DNA from: DATJBF01 sp035515475
GTDB lineage: Bacteria > Verrucomicrobiota > Verrucomicrobiia > Palsa-1439
NCBI GenBank assembly: GCA_035515475.1
Contig: DATJBF010000069.1
Span: 1 to 18,448, forward strand
DNA length: 18,448 bases
Direction: 5' to 3'
Part shown: positions 6,841-13,675 of the stretch, one piece after another
How positions within the stretch are numbered: position 1 is the stretch's first letter
Layout of the letters: every line of letters starts with the position of its first letter
Notes under the pieces: model-generated
The model's input: only the letters and a program-made list of their open reading frames with translations
The model's database searches: none
Told to the model about the DNA's origin: nothing
Made by a program: the position numbers and the translations under genes

Positions 6841-7609
6841 CGCTCACCTCCATCTTCATCCCATCGTAGGCCACCCGCACGTGCGGTGGCAATTCCTGCT
6901 CCACAGCTTCATGGTCCGCCTCGTGACAGAGGTGCGTGAACAGCGTCAGGGAGGCCTTCACTTGTTCGGCCACCGCCCGCGCCTGATCGATGGTCAGGTG
7001 CGCCGGATGCGGCCGGTGCCGCAGCGCGTCGAGCACGAGCAGCGTCACGCCACGAATCGCCCCAACCACCTCCGGGGGTACGACGTTGCAGTCCGTCACG
7101 TACGCCATCTCGCGTCCAAAGAGAAAGCCGTATACGGTCATTCGCCCGTGCAGAAGCGGGAGCGCGCGCAACTTCAGTCCGCCCACCTCGAAGTCCTGAT
7201 GCGGTTCGATCGCGTGCATCTCGAAACTGGGCAACCCCGCCCAGGCTGGCGTCTCCGTGCAGGCGTACGGAAACACCCGTCGGATCGTTTCCACCGAATG
7301 AGGCGAGCCGTAAATGGGCATCCTCCGTCCATTGCGGGCCGTGAAGGCCCGCAGGTCGTCCAAGCCGAGAACGTGGTCGGCATGGGTGTGCGTCATCAAC
7401 ACCGCGTCCACCCGCCGGATGTTCGCGCGCAACGCCTGGGTCCGAAGGTCGGGCGTGGCATCCACGAGCAGGCACTGGTTCTCGCATTCAACATAAATCG
7501 ACGGGCGCAACCGCTTGTTGCGGGGATTATCCGACCGGCACACGGCACAGTCGCACCCAATCATCGGGATGCCGTGGCTGGTACCGGTGCCCAAAAACGT
7601 GACGTGCAT
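6815..7609 (-). CDS. Metallo-beta-lactamase-fold hydrolase (PhnP-like)
   Basis: The protein has 264 residues from the chosen start. It opens with the family's first strand, MHVTFLGTGTSHGIPMIGC, and a CDCAVC cysteine cluster like that in PhnP and other phosphodiesterase-type members. The metal motif HTHADHVLGLDD is intact, and later ligands are present: LLHGR, the bridging aspartate in VTDCN, and FTHLCHEADHE. Such enzymes cleave phosphodiesters, often cyclic nucleotides or RNA-related substrates, in the cytoplasm; the substrate here is not known. The start at 7609 follows domain homology. In-frame ATGs at 7621 and 7618 and a GTG at 7654 are possible, and none has a clear ribosome site. The gene lies between the putative lipoprotein and TIGR03790 genes in one cluster. 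The absence of phn genes argues against a phosphonate role. Confidence 0.9.
   Translation of the reverse strand: MHVTFLGTGTSHGIPMIGCDCAVCRSDNPRNKRLRPSIYVECENQCLLVDATPDLRTQALRANIRRVDAVLMTHTHADHVLGLDDLRAFTARNGRRMPIYGSPHSVETIRRVFPYACTETPAWAGLPSFEMHAIEPHQDFEVGGLKLRALPLLHGRMTVYGFLFGREMAYVTDCNVVPPEVVGAIRGVTLLVLDALRHRPHPAHLTIDQARAVAEQVKASLTLFTHLCHEADHEAVEQELPPHVRVAYDGMKMEVSDDRVRQVA
6844..6851 (-). promoter_or_regulatory. Strong Shine-Dalgarno site for the TIGR03790 gene
   Basis: GGAGGTGA on the minus strand sits 3-10 bases before the ATG at 6838-6840, inside the 3' end of the hydrolase gene. It fixes the start of the TIGR03790 gene and is the best ribosome site noticed in the window. Confidence 0.75.
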
Positions 7610-7654
7610 GGCCGTCATCATCGGCGAGCTACGCCCGGCGGTCAAGCCCACCAC

Positions 7655-8287
7655 TCAGTGGATCGAAAAATTCCGGACGTGCCAGCGATTCCTCGGCTGC
7701 CAACCCACGAGCTGAATGTAGAACTGCCCGTAAGGAACCTTCACCGCCTTGAGATCGTAAACGCTCCCGTTGATGGTGACTTGCACGTGGTCGGCCGCCA
7801 CCTCCAATCGGACGGCATACGGCTTCCCGGCGCTCAGGGTGACCGGTACTTCACCCCAGAGTTGCTTGACCCCGGATGTTCCTCCGCTCTCCTCCATCAC
7901 CAGACAGTCATGGCCACTGTTCGCGCTGGGATTGCGGTAAATCATCCGAAAACGACAGAACTCCCTGGGGCCCGAGTCTCGCGGGCTCTTGACCGGTACG
8001 AACTCCACTCCCCACCAACCATCCGGAGCCGTCCGCTCTTCCAATTCAACCACGCAGTCGATGACCAGCGGCGCAGAGTAAATCCCATGCGTCCGCACCT
8101 TCTGTCCCTGCAGAATGAGATCGCCGTCCTCCACCCGCGCAGGCGATCCCTGGGGTCCGGCCCAGTCGGAATCCCGGGGAAACGGGAGCCGGTCCCAGGT
8201 GAGCGGGCGGTTGCGAGTCGTCGCGCAGCCCGTCCCCATCAAACCGATTACGAGAACCCCCAGCAGTGCTGAATATGCCCGGTGCAT
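7655..8287 (-). CDS. Putative lipoprotein with beta-sandwich-like domain
   Basis: The 210-residue product starts with a short hydrophobic leader (ALLGVLVIGLMGTGC), giving a possible lipidation cysteine near residue 21. The lipobox is imperfect, because glycine occupies the usual leucine position. The mature part is rich in strands and aromatic residues (GDLILQGQKVRTHG, WWGVEFVPV, VQVTINGSVYDLKA, FYIQLVGWQPRNRWHVRNFSIH). This resembles the concanavalin-like or DUF1080-type sandwich found in many secreted PVC proteins that bind or cut sugars. That assignment is inference from pattern; no catalytic residues can be named. It is the first gene of the cluster that continues with the hydrolase and the TIGR03790 protein. 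Its TGA is immediately followed by a possible GTG start of the hydrolase frame. No Shine-Dalgarno was seen. Confidence 0.75.
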   Translation of the reverse strand: MHRAYSALLGVLVIGLMGTGCATTRNRPLTWDRLPFPRDSDWAGPQGSPARVEDGDLILQGQKVRTHGIYSAPLVIDCVVELEERTAPDGWWGVEFVPVKSPRDSGPREFCRFRMIYRNPSANSGHDCLVMEESGGTSGVKQLWGEVPVTLSAGKPYAVRLEVAADHVQVTINGSVYDLKAVKVPYGQFYIQLVGWQPRNRWHVRNFSIH

Positions 8288-8329
8288 GGTTGCAGACTAA
8301 CCGATGCGTCGCGGTCATGCAACGTCCGG

Positions 8330-8364
8330 AAAACACAACCGGGGCGCGACTGGTCGCGCCCCGG
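8330..8364 (-). terminator. Intrinsic terminator of hppA
   Basis: CCGGGGCGCGA (8339-8349) pairs perfectly with TCGCGCCCCGG (8354-8364) around a 4-base loop. Read on the minus strand it is followed by TTGTGTTTT. It lies about 20 bases after the hppA stop and upstream of the lipoprotein start, so it should separate the two transcripts. Confidence 0.85.
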
Positions 8365-8384
8365 CAGGCAGTGTCAGATTCCGA

Positions 8385-11000
8385 CTAAGCTTTTTCGAAT
8401 TCCTTCTCCATCGCCTTCATCTCCGGCGAGTCCGTCTTGGACTTATTGACTGCCCAGACGATCGCTGCCACCGCGACCACGGCGATGACGACGGCGATGG
8501 CAAAGGGAGATTTGCCACTGCCTTCCAGTCCCGTGACCGCGTGGAACTTCAACACGAGCGGCAGCAACAACAGGCTCACCATGTTCATGACTTTGATGAG
8601 CGGGTTGATGGCCGGGCCCGCCGTATCCTTGAGCGGATCGCCCACGGTGTCACCGGTGACCGCCGCCTTGTGTCTCTCGGAACCCTTGCCTGTGTTCTTT
8701 TCGACGTTGCGTGGCTCGTCCTCGATCGTCTTCTTGGCGTTGTCCCAGGCACCGCCCGCATTGGCCATGAACACCGCCAACAACTGGCCGACGAGGATCA
8801 TGCCGGCGAGAAAGCCCGCCAGCGCCAACGGCCCGAGCAGGAATCCAACCGCCAACGGCGCCAGAATCGCCAATAGCCCGGGGCCGATCAACTCCTTCTG
8901 GGCCGTCTGGGTGCAAATGCCCACCACGCGACCGTAATCGGGCGTCTTGCGGCCTTCCCAAATGTCCCGGTCGCGGAACTGGATCCGGCATTCCTTCACA
9001 ATCAGAAACGCGGCGCGTCCGACCGCCCGGATGGTCATCGAACTGAACAGGAACGGCACCGCGCCGCCGATCAGCAGACCGATGAACAGCGTTGGGCTGG
9101 CCACCGTGAGCATGCCGGCCACGTGGTTGTACTGGGCCATCGTCATCTCGGAGATCTTCTCTTCGCTGCCCATCGTCATGACGGCAATGAAGCTGGCGAA
9201 CAACGACACCGCGGCAATGACTGCCGAGCCGATGGCAATGCCTTTTGTCTCCGCCTTCGTGGTGTTACCGACGGCGTCGAGGTCGGCGAGAATCTGGCGC
9301 GCCTTCTTGTACTTCTCCGCACCCATCTCGTTCTCGTCGTAGCCCATCTCGCCGATACCGTTGGCGTTATCGGCTACGGGGCCGAACACATCCATCGAGA
9401 TCGTGTTGCCGGTCAGCGTCAACATCCCGATGCCGCACATGGCCACGCCAAACGCCACGAAGATCGGTGACGTGCTGGTGTAAATCGCCGCCGAGGCGCC
9501 GATGGCGATGGCGATGATGATCACCGCCCACACCGTGGACTCGTAGCCGACCGCAAATCCCTGGATGATGTTGGTCGCATGACCTGTCTGACAAGCCTTG
9601 GCCATCGATTTCACAGGCTCGTGGCTCGTGTGTGTCCAGTAGCTGGTACACTTGTTCAAGGCCACCGCCAGGAATACCCCAATCAAACAGGTCCACGCCG
9701 GCCGCATGTCCAGTCCGGGGACGCCGAAGCTCATCAACCACGGGAGCTGGATGCTGCCGTGCGCCATGAAGTTGTCAAAACCCGGCAACGCCTGTTTGTA
9801 CCGCGCGAGATACGTCGGATCAAACCGCAGGTAGAACAGCCCGATCAGGAAGAAGCCGATGATGCTGATAATCGAGCCGATCAGGAAGCCGCGGTGCACC
9901 GACGCCAGGGCCGCGTCGCCGGAATCGCCTTCCTTCGACCGCACGCTGTACGTGCTGATGATCGAGCCGATGACCCCTACCGCGCGCACCAGCAACGGGA
10001 AGATCACACCCTTGTGGCCAAACGACGCGTAACCGAGAATCATCGCCGCCACGATGGTGACTTCGTACGATTCAAAAATGTCCGCTGCCATTCCCGCGCA
10101 GTCGCCGACGTTATCGCCCACGTTGTCCGCGATGGTCGCGGCATTGCGCGGATCGTCTTCGGGAATGCCGGCTTCAATCTTGCCGACGAGGTCCGCCCCG
10201 ACGTCCGCTGCCTTCGTGAAGATCCCGCCGCCCACCCGCATGAACAGGGCGATCAATGTGCCGCCAAAGCCGAACCCGAGCAGCACTTCATACGCCTTGT
10301 CGCCGTACGCCATGAAAATCAACGTCCCGCCGAGAAGCCCGAGGCCGTCCGTCAACATCCCCGTGATGGTGCCCGTGCGATACCCGATCTGCAGCGCGCC
10401 ACCAAACGAGTTCCGGGCGGCCGACGCCACCCGCAGGTTCCCCAGCGTCGCAAACATCATCCCGACGTAGCCGACGCAGAAGCTGAACAACGAACCCATC
10501 AGAAATGCCCCCGCCCGTCCGAACGCCACCGGATACATGTCTGGTGTTGGCGTCCCGGCGAGCCGCGTCAGGAACAGCAACACCGTCAGCACACCGATCA
10601 GAATGACAATCTTGCTGAACTGTTGTTTCAGGTACGCTTTGGCGCCGGCGCGCACGGCGTCGGCCACTTTCTGCATCCTTTCGGTGCCCGTGTCGGCGTT
10701 CTTGACCTGACCGACGAGCATCAGCGCGTAGCCGAGGCCCGCGAAGGCCACGCCCAGCACGACCCACAGCGCCAGCTTTTCGCCCTGGGAATAATCGCTA
10801 CTCCGCATGAACGAGAAAAATTCAAACGCTTTCTCCGTCTGGCCGGCCATGGCCGCCGCGGCTTCTCGCGCCGCTTCCTGCGCGCGGGCCCAGTTCGCGG
10901 CCAGCAACGTCACCGCGCAGAGCGCGACGGTGGCAAATGTCTTGTAACGCGGATTTCCCTGAGTAATCCGCTGCATAGCTCGATTCAATGATGCCGTCAT
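8385..11000 (-). CDS. hppA: Membrane-bound proton-translocating pyrophosphatase, K+-independent type
   Basis: The 871-residue integral membrane enzyme hydrolyses pyrophosphate and pumps ions across the inner membrane. The substrate site is clear at about residues 288-310 (DNVGDNVGDCAGMAADIFES), as are GGAWDNAKK and DTVGDPLKDTAGPAINPLIK near the end. In GNTTKAETKG (about residues 576-586) the lysine and threonine are those of the K+-independent proton-pumping subfamily; the K+-dependent enzymes have alanine and glycine there. The protein is longer than most bacterial members (about 660-800). Some of the excess is an N-terminal segment (FATVALCAVTLLAANWARAQEA) that looks like a signal peptide or extra helix before the first conserved membrane segment. 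AGGAG lies 12 bases before the ATG, a rather long spacing. A strong terminator follows. Confidence 0.97.
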   Translation of the reverse strand: MTASLNRAMQRITQGNPRYKTFATVALCAVTLLAANWARAQEAAREAAAAMAGQTEKAFEFFSFMRSSDYSQGEKLALWVVLGVAFAGLGYALMLVGQVKNADTGTERMQKVADAVRAGAKAYLKQQFSKIVILIGVLTVLLFLTRLAGTPTPDMYPVAFGRAGAFLMGSLFSFCVGYVGMMFATLGNLRVASAARNSFGGALQIGYRTGTITGMLTDGLGLLGGTLIFMAYGDKAYEVLLGFGFGGTLIALFMRVGGGIFTKAADVGADLVGKIEAGIPEDDPRNAATIADNVGDNVGDCAGMAADIFESYEVTIVAAMILGYASFGHKGVIFPLLVRAVGVIGSIISTYSVRSKEGDSGDAALASVHRGFLIGSIISIIGFFLIGLFYLRFDPTYLARYKQALPGFDNFMAHGSIQLPWLMSFGVPGLDMRPAWTCLIGVFLAVALNKCTSYWTHTSHEPVKSMAKACQTGHATNIIQGFAVGYESTVWAVIIIAIAIGASAAIYTSTSPIFVAFGVAMCGIGMLTLTGNTISMDVFGPVADNANGIGEMGYDENEMGAEKYKKARQILADLDAVGNTTKAETKGIAIGSAVIAAVSLFASFIAVMTMGSEEKISEMTMAQYNHVAGMLTVASPTLFIGLLIGGAVPFLFSSMTIRAVGRAAFLIVKECRIQFRDRDIWEGRKTPDYGRVVGICTQTAQKELIGPGLLAILAPLAVGFLLGPLALAGFLAGMILVGQLLAVFMANAGGAWDNAKKTIEDEPRNVEKNTGKGSERHKAAVTGDTVGDPLKDTAGPAINPLIKVMNMVSLLLLPLVLKFHAVTGLEGSGKSPFAIAVVIAVVAVAAIVWAVNKSKTDSPEMKAMEKEFEKA

Positions 11001-11231
11001 ATGAGTTCTCGTCTCCTAACGTAACGGGATGGGTTGGGAGAAACTACAAGAGCCTCCCCGCGTTGAAAAGAGAAAAATTCACCCTCGCCCGCCAGTCCAT
11101 AATCTTGGTGGCACAGGTGTCCCTGCCTGCGTCCGATTGCGTTGCCTCTCCTGTCGTCGGCAGGCCGCAACTGCGTCCGCGCCATCCGTTTGCTGCTCCC
11201 GCTACACAGGAATCTCTACCGACACGTCAGA
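11001..11231. other. Intergenic region upstream of hppA with one dispersed palindrome
   Basis: No gene was found in these 231 bases. They must hold the hppA promoter on the minus strand, but no convincing -35/-10 pair is visible. A degenerate palindrome of the GGGACAGGCG type, TGGCACAGGTGTCCCTGCC, lies at 11109-11127 and resembles the one inside tatD. Confidence 0.5.
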
Positions 11232-11465
11232 TTAACTGCCTTGCACAAACACGATCATCCGCCAACGGATCGACCCCTGAGTCGAGCCGTGTTGATGATG
11301 CTCCTGCCGCGGCAAGGGACTCCCGGTGTTGGACACAATCTCGTGCCCGCAACTCTCACATCGATAGACACCGGTATCGGGCGTCGTCGCACCCGGACGG
11401 TGGAGGACGTCAAAGGCCCCATCGATCGAAGTCCCCAAGTACTGGGAATCTTTGTAAAGTGCCAC
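11232..11465 (-). CDS. Small conserved-looking CxxC/HHxH putative zinc-binding protein
   Basis: The 77-residue product contains YRCESCGHEI, SPLPRQEHHQH and IRWRMIVFVQ. The cysteine pair and the histidine cluster, about 18 residues apart, could form one zinc site. I have a memory of a family of small bacterial proteins with this YKDGQYL...YRC.CG.E...LPPQNHHQH...IRWR pattern, of unknown function and sometimes labelled 'protein L', but I cannot confirm it here. The GTG start at 11465 is preferred: GGAG lies 8 bases upstream within an AGGAGGGGAG tract, and the protein then begins ALYKDSQYLG. A longer frame from a TTG at 11504 would translate the ribosome site itself. The gene stands alone among repeats, suggesting accessory status. 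Confidence 0.7.
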   Translation of the reverse strand: MALYKDSQYLGTSIDGAFDVLHRPGATTPDTGVYRCESCGHEIVSNTGSPLPRQEHHQHGSTQGSIRWRMIVFVQGS

Positions 11466-11623
11466 GTACTCTTCTCCCCTCCTGCGCAACTTCGGAGTTG
11501 CCAAACGGGGCGGCTACACACCGCGCAATTCTCTACCCGGCGAATGACGGTCCGTCCATACAGTAAAGCCTGTAATTTTAGAACGGAGAGAACTGGATGC
11601 GCGAATTCACTCATTGAGGAAGT

Positions 11624-11812
11624 TCTGCGAATTGCCGTGTGCGTAATTCACTTACTCTTTCTTCGCGTCCTGAATAATCTGGTCCAGGAGGAAGCGGTCG
11701 ATGGCGGTCATGATAAGGAAAGCTGTCGGCTGCCAGCTATCGGCGGTCAGCCAGCAGGGAGTAGACAAAACATCGAAACGACTGAGATCCATTCGCTTTG
11801 CCCAGGATGACA
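11624..11812. repeat. Composite dispersed repeat, copy A
   Basis: This copy has three blocks in the same order as copy B at 13420-13563. The first, 11624-11695, matches 13420-13491 with 5 mismatches in 72 bases and no gap. The second is AGCTATCGGCGGTCAG at 11735-11750. The third, 11772-11812, carries CGAAACGACTGAGATCC then CAGGATGACA. A 39-base stretch at 11696-11734 is present only here. On the minus strand the first block ends a short frame in IIQDAKKE and a stop, as in copy B. Confidence 0.8.
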
Positions 11813-11850
11813 ATCTGGAAAGAAATACGGATTCGTGGGACCAATCTGCA

Positions 11851-11935
11851 GGGTCAGGTCTATCAACATAAAACAATCGCCGATTTAAGCCGCATGAGGA
11901 CGATGCCAAATGTTGTTTGTTGAGATCCGGCCCCG
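11851..11935. repeat. Imperfect inverted repeat, REP/MITE-like element
   Basis: The left arm GGGTCAGGTCTATCAACATA (from 11851) is answered by a right arm at 11908-11935 that reads GGGGCCGGATCTCAACAAAC on the minus strand. Both continue into an A-rich AAACAAT/AACATTT end, with about 30 bases between the arms. The GGGTCAGGTCT end resembles sequences I associate with REP-associated tyrosine transposases (RAYT), but no transposase is present here. A non-autonomous or decayed element is likely. Confidence 0.45.
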
Positions 11936-11991
11936 GTTCTTTTACGCGAAGACTCAACGGCGGAGACTGTGAATCCCGAAGGGACAGGAGC

Positions 11992-12031
11992 CGGCCTCAG
12001 CGGCCACAAGGATCGTCAGCGGCGGACGATT
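11992..12031 (-). terminator. Weak hairpins after the thioredoxin-fold gene
   Basis: Just after the TAA on the minus strand, ATCGTC and GACGAT (12012-12030) can pair around 7 bases, and GGCC/GGCC (11993-12005) can form a second small stem. There is no T tract, so termination activity is uncertain. Confidence 0.25.
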
Positions 12032-12037
12032 TACGTC

Positions 12038-13345
12038 TTACGGAATTGGCCCCCGCGGCTCCGTCGGCCGAGCCGCTTTTCTTGCCAGAAACTGTTCGAT
12101 GGTTTTTTCCAGCTTCTTATCCCGCAACGTGAGACCGGCGGCGATAATGAGGCCGGTCTGACCGTCCACCAGAAACGTCTGCGGAATCGCGCGGATGTTG
12201 TAGAGCTTGGCGACGTCCGCTTCCCAAACCTTGCCGTCGCAGATTTCCGGCCACGGCATGTTTTTGTCCCTCGTGAACTCCGCCAACTTGTCTGCGGCTC
12301 GCGGCCGGTCGAGGCTGATCCCGAGCACTTCCAGGCCACGCGGGTGCAGCTTCTGGTACGTGGCCGCCAGATGTGGTGCTTCGACGAGGCACGGGCCGCA
12401 CCAGGTGCTCCAAAAGTCCAGAAGCACAAGTTTGCCTTTGTAGTCGGCGGGGAAATTCACCTCCTGACCGGTGGTGGTCCTGGCGTTGAACGCCAGCGCT
12501 TGTTCGCCCACCGCCGGCGGCGGCCTCAATTCGGCAACCGTCTTGCTTGATTGTCTGATCGCGAACCGGTCACCGGCCGCTGTCAGCCCGGTGATCTCGT
12601 AGCTCGTGCCGCCAATGTTGAACGGTTTGCGAACCTCGAAAGCCTCGCAAGATCTGTCAAACTTCCCGTCGCCGTTCTTGTCGATGAGCAACTGCACACC
12701 CGAGATACGCGCGTTGGCCCGACCACGAAAATCGCCCGTGGTAAAGTTGTCCGTCAACAGGGCCCGGTATTTCTTGTTGCCGAGGGTAATCTCGCCTTCG
12801 CGCGCGTAGTCGCCATAATAGAAAAGGCTGTCCTTCAGCCCCGCGTGGTTCGGATCCGTGTCGTTCTTGTCGAACCGGTACATCGCGATGTGGAGAATGG
12901 CCGAGTGCTCGCCGTAATCGACCTTCACCCTGGCCCCGCCGCCGTATGACGTCCACCGTTGACCGTCCGGCGATTTGTAGGGGCGCGGCGTCCACTCAGT
13001 CGGCGGATCATCACGGAGATCGCCGTTGCCATTGGCGTCGACGAACAGCCGCGCGGGTGCGCCGTCCGGTTCGTCGAGCACCACCACGATGGTAGTTGGC
13101 GATTCCTTCGGTCCCAGCGATAGAACACTGAAAAGCGGCGCGGACAGATTGGCGGGGAGATATTTTGCTGCCGGCGGTTTACTGGCCGAGAGCCGGAGAC
13201 GTTGGGGCGTATAGCTGCCGATTTCCACCTTGGCGGCGACTGGAACCAAGGCGAACTTCACTTCCTGGGCTGCCGCCTCCGCCATCAGAGCCACCAGCGC
13301 CGTCGCAAGAAAAAACGCAGACAACCGATTTCTTCTGTCAAACAC
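12038..13345 (-). CDS. Secreted thioredoxin-fold (TlpA/ResA-like) protein with large N-terminal domain
   Basis: The chosen GTG start gives 435 residues beginning with a signal peptide (RLSAFFLATALVALMAEAAAQ). A longer frame from a GTG at 13405 adds 20 basic residues with no export character. Residues to about 280 form a strand-rich domain with two acidic D-x-N-x-D loops, DANGNGDLRDD and DKNGDGKFD, like calcium-binding dockerin or EF-hand loops. A TlpA-type thioredoxin domain follows: LVLLDFWSTWCGPCLVEAP (WCGPC at about 315-319), the cis-proline IPQTFLVDG, and a helical end. TlpA/ResA proteins reduce or exchange disulfides in the periplasm, for example in cytochrome c maturation; the partner here is unknown. 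The N-terminal domain is much larger than in ResA. The gene is flanked by two copies of a composite repeat. Confidence 0.9.
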   Translation of the reverse strand: MFDRRNRLSAFFLATALVALMAEAAAQEVKFALVPVAAKVEIGSYTPQRLRLSASKPPAAKYLPANLSAPLFSVLSLGPKESPTTIVVVLDEPDGAPARLFVDANGNGDLRDDPPTEWTPRPYKSPDGQRWTSYGGGARVKVDYGEHSAILHIAMYRFDKNDTDPNHAGLKDSLFYYGDYAREGEITLGNKKYRALLTDNFTTGDFRGRANARISGVQLLIDKNGDGKFDRSCEAFEVRKPFNIGGTSYEITGLTAAGDRFAIRQSSKTVAELRPPPAVGEQALAFNARTTTGQEVNFPADYKGKLVLLDFWSTWCGPCLVEAPHLAATYQKLHPRGLEVLGISLDRPRAADKLAEFTRDKNMPWPEICDGKVWEADVAKLYNIRAIPQTFLVDGQTGLIIAAGLTLRDKKLEKTIEQFLARKAARPTEPRGPIP

Positions 13346-13419
13346 GCGCCGCAGTATGGCAGAAAGTGGCCTGGGGGTAAAGCGAGGGGGATCGTCACGT
13401 CTCACATGTCATAAAATGC

Positions 13420-13563
13420 TCTGCGAATTGCGGTGGGCGTAATTCACTTACTCTTTCTTCGCGTCCTGAATGATCTGGCCCAGGTGGAAGCTATCGGCTG
13501 TCAGCAGCGACGGATCGGTCACCGAAACGATAGAGATCCTTCGACAGGCTCAGAGATGACAGT
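13420..13563. repeat. Composite dispersed repeat, copy B
   Basis: This shorter copy lies 5' of the thioredoxin-fold gene. Block one, 13420-13491, is about 93% identical to 11624-11695. AGCTATCGGCTGTCAG is at 13489-13504, and 13522-13563 carries CGAAACGATAGAGATCC and TTCGACAGGCTCAGAGATGA. The last motif resembles a widely seen bacterial intergenic repeat. On the minus strand, a short frame here also ends in GQIIQDAKKE and a stop. Confidence 0.8.
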
Positions 13564-13675
13564 CAACGGAGTGGATGGCTGTGCCAGCCGTCCGTACCAA
13601 CGGCATGATCCGTGGACATCTGTGTCTATTCGTGGCTAAGAGCAACGGTTCGAGACGGGTGGGACGCCCGTTCTG
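13564..13675. repeat. Cluster of short palindromes and dispersed motifs after aspS
   Basis: A hairpin GGATGGCTG/CAGCCGTCC (13573-13593, 3-base loop, one G-T pair) is followed by GTGGACATCTGTGTCTATTC (13612-13631) and CGTGGCTAA. I recognise the latter as a type of motif repeated in many environmental genomes. A second hairpin, ACGGG/CCCGT (13655-13671), begins five bases after the aspS stop codon. Neither hairpin has a T tract, so a terminator role for aspS is unproven. Confidence 0.5.

Larger units (their letters stand above)
11466..12037. other. Long intergenic region made largely of repeats
   Basis: These 572 bases contain composite repeat copy A, the REP/MITE-like inverted repeat, and the region 5' to the small zinc-protein gene. 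A minus frame at 11652-11957 is open for 101 codons, but it runs through both repeats and has no domain character, so it is not called as a gene. Nothing else was recognised. Confidence 0.6.

Noticed and set aside
6740..8272. Plus-strand open frame of 510 codons
   Set aside because: It runs antisense to three well-supported genes and is a GC-driven shadow.
9579..10991. Plus-strand open frame of 470 codons opposite hppA
   Set aside because: It has arginine- and histidine-rich shadow composition, and hppA on the other strand is unmistakable.
11652..11957. Minus-strand open frame of 101 codons
   Set aside because: It passes through composite repeat copy A and the inverted repeat and has no protein-like character; only the short IIQDAKKE tail is noted as a finding.
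11624..13563. Classical insertion sequence or composite transposon around the thioredoxin gene
   Set aside because: No transposase frame, terminal inverted repeats or target-site duplication was found; only the paired composite repeats are supported.
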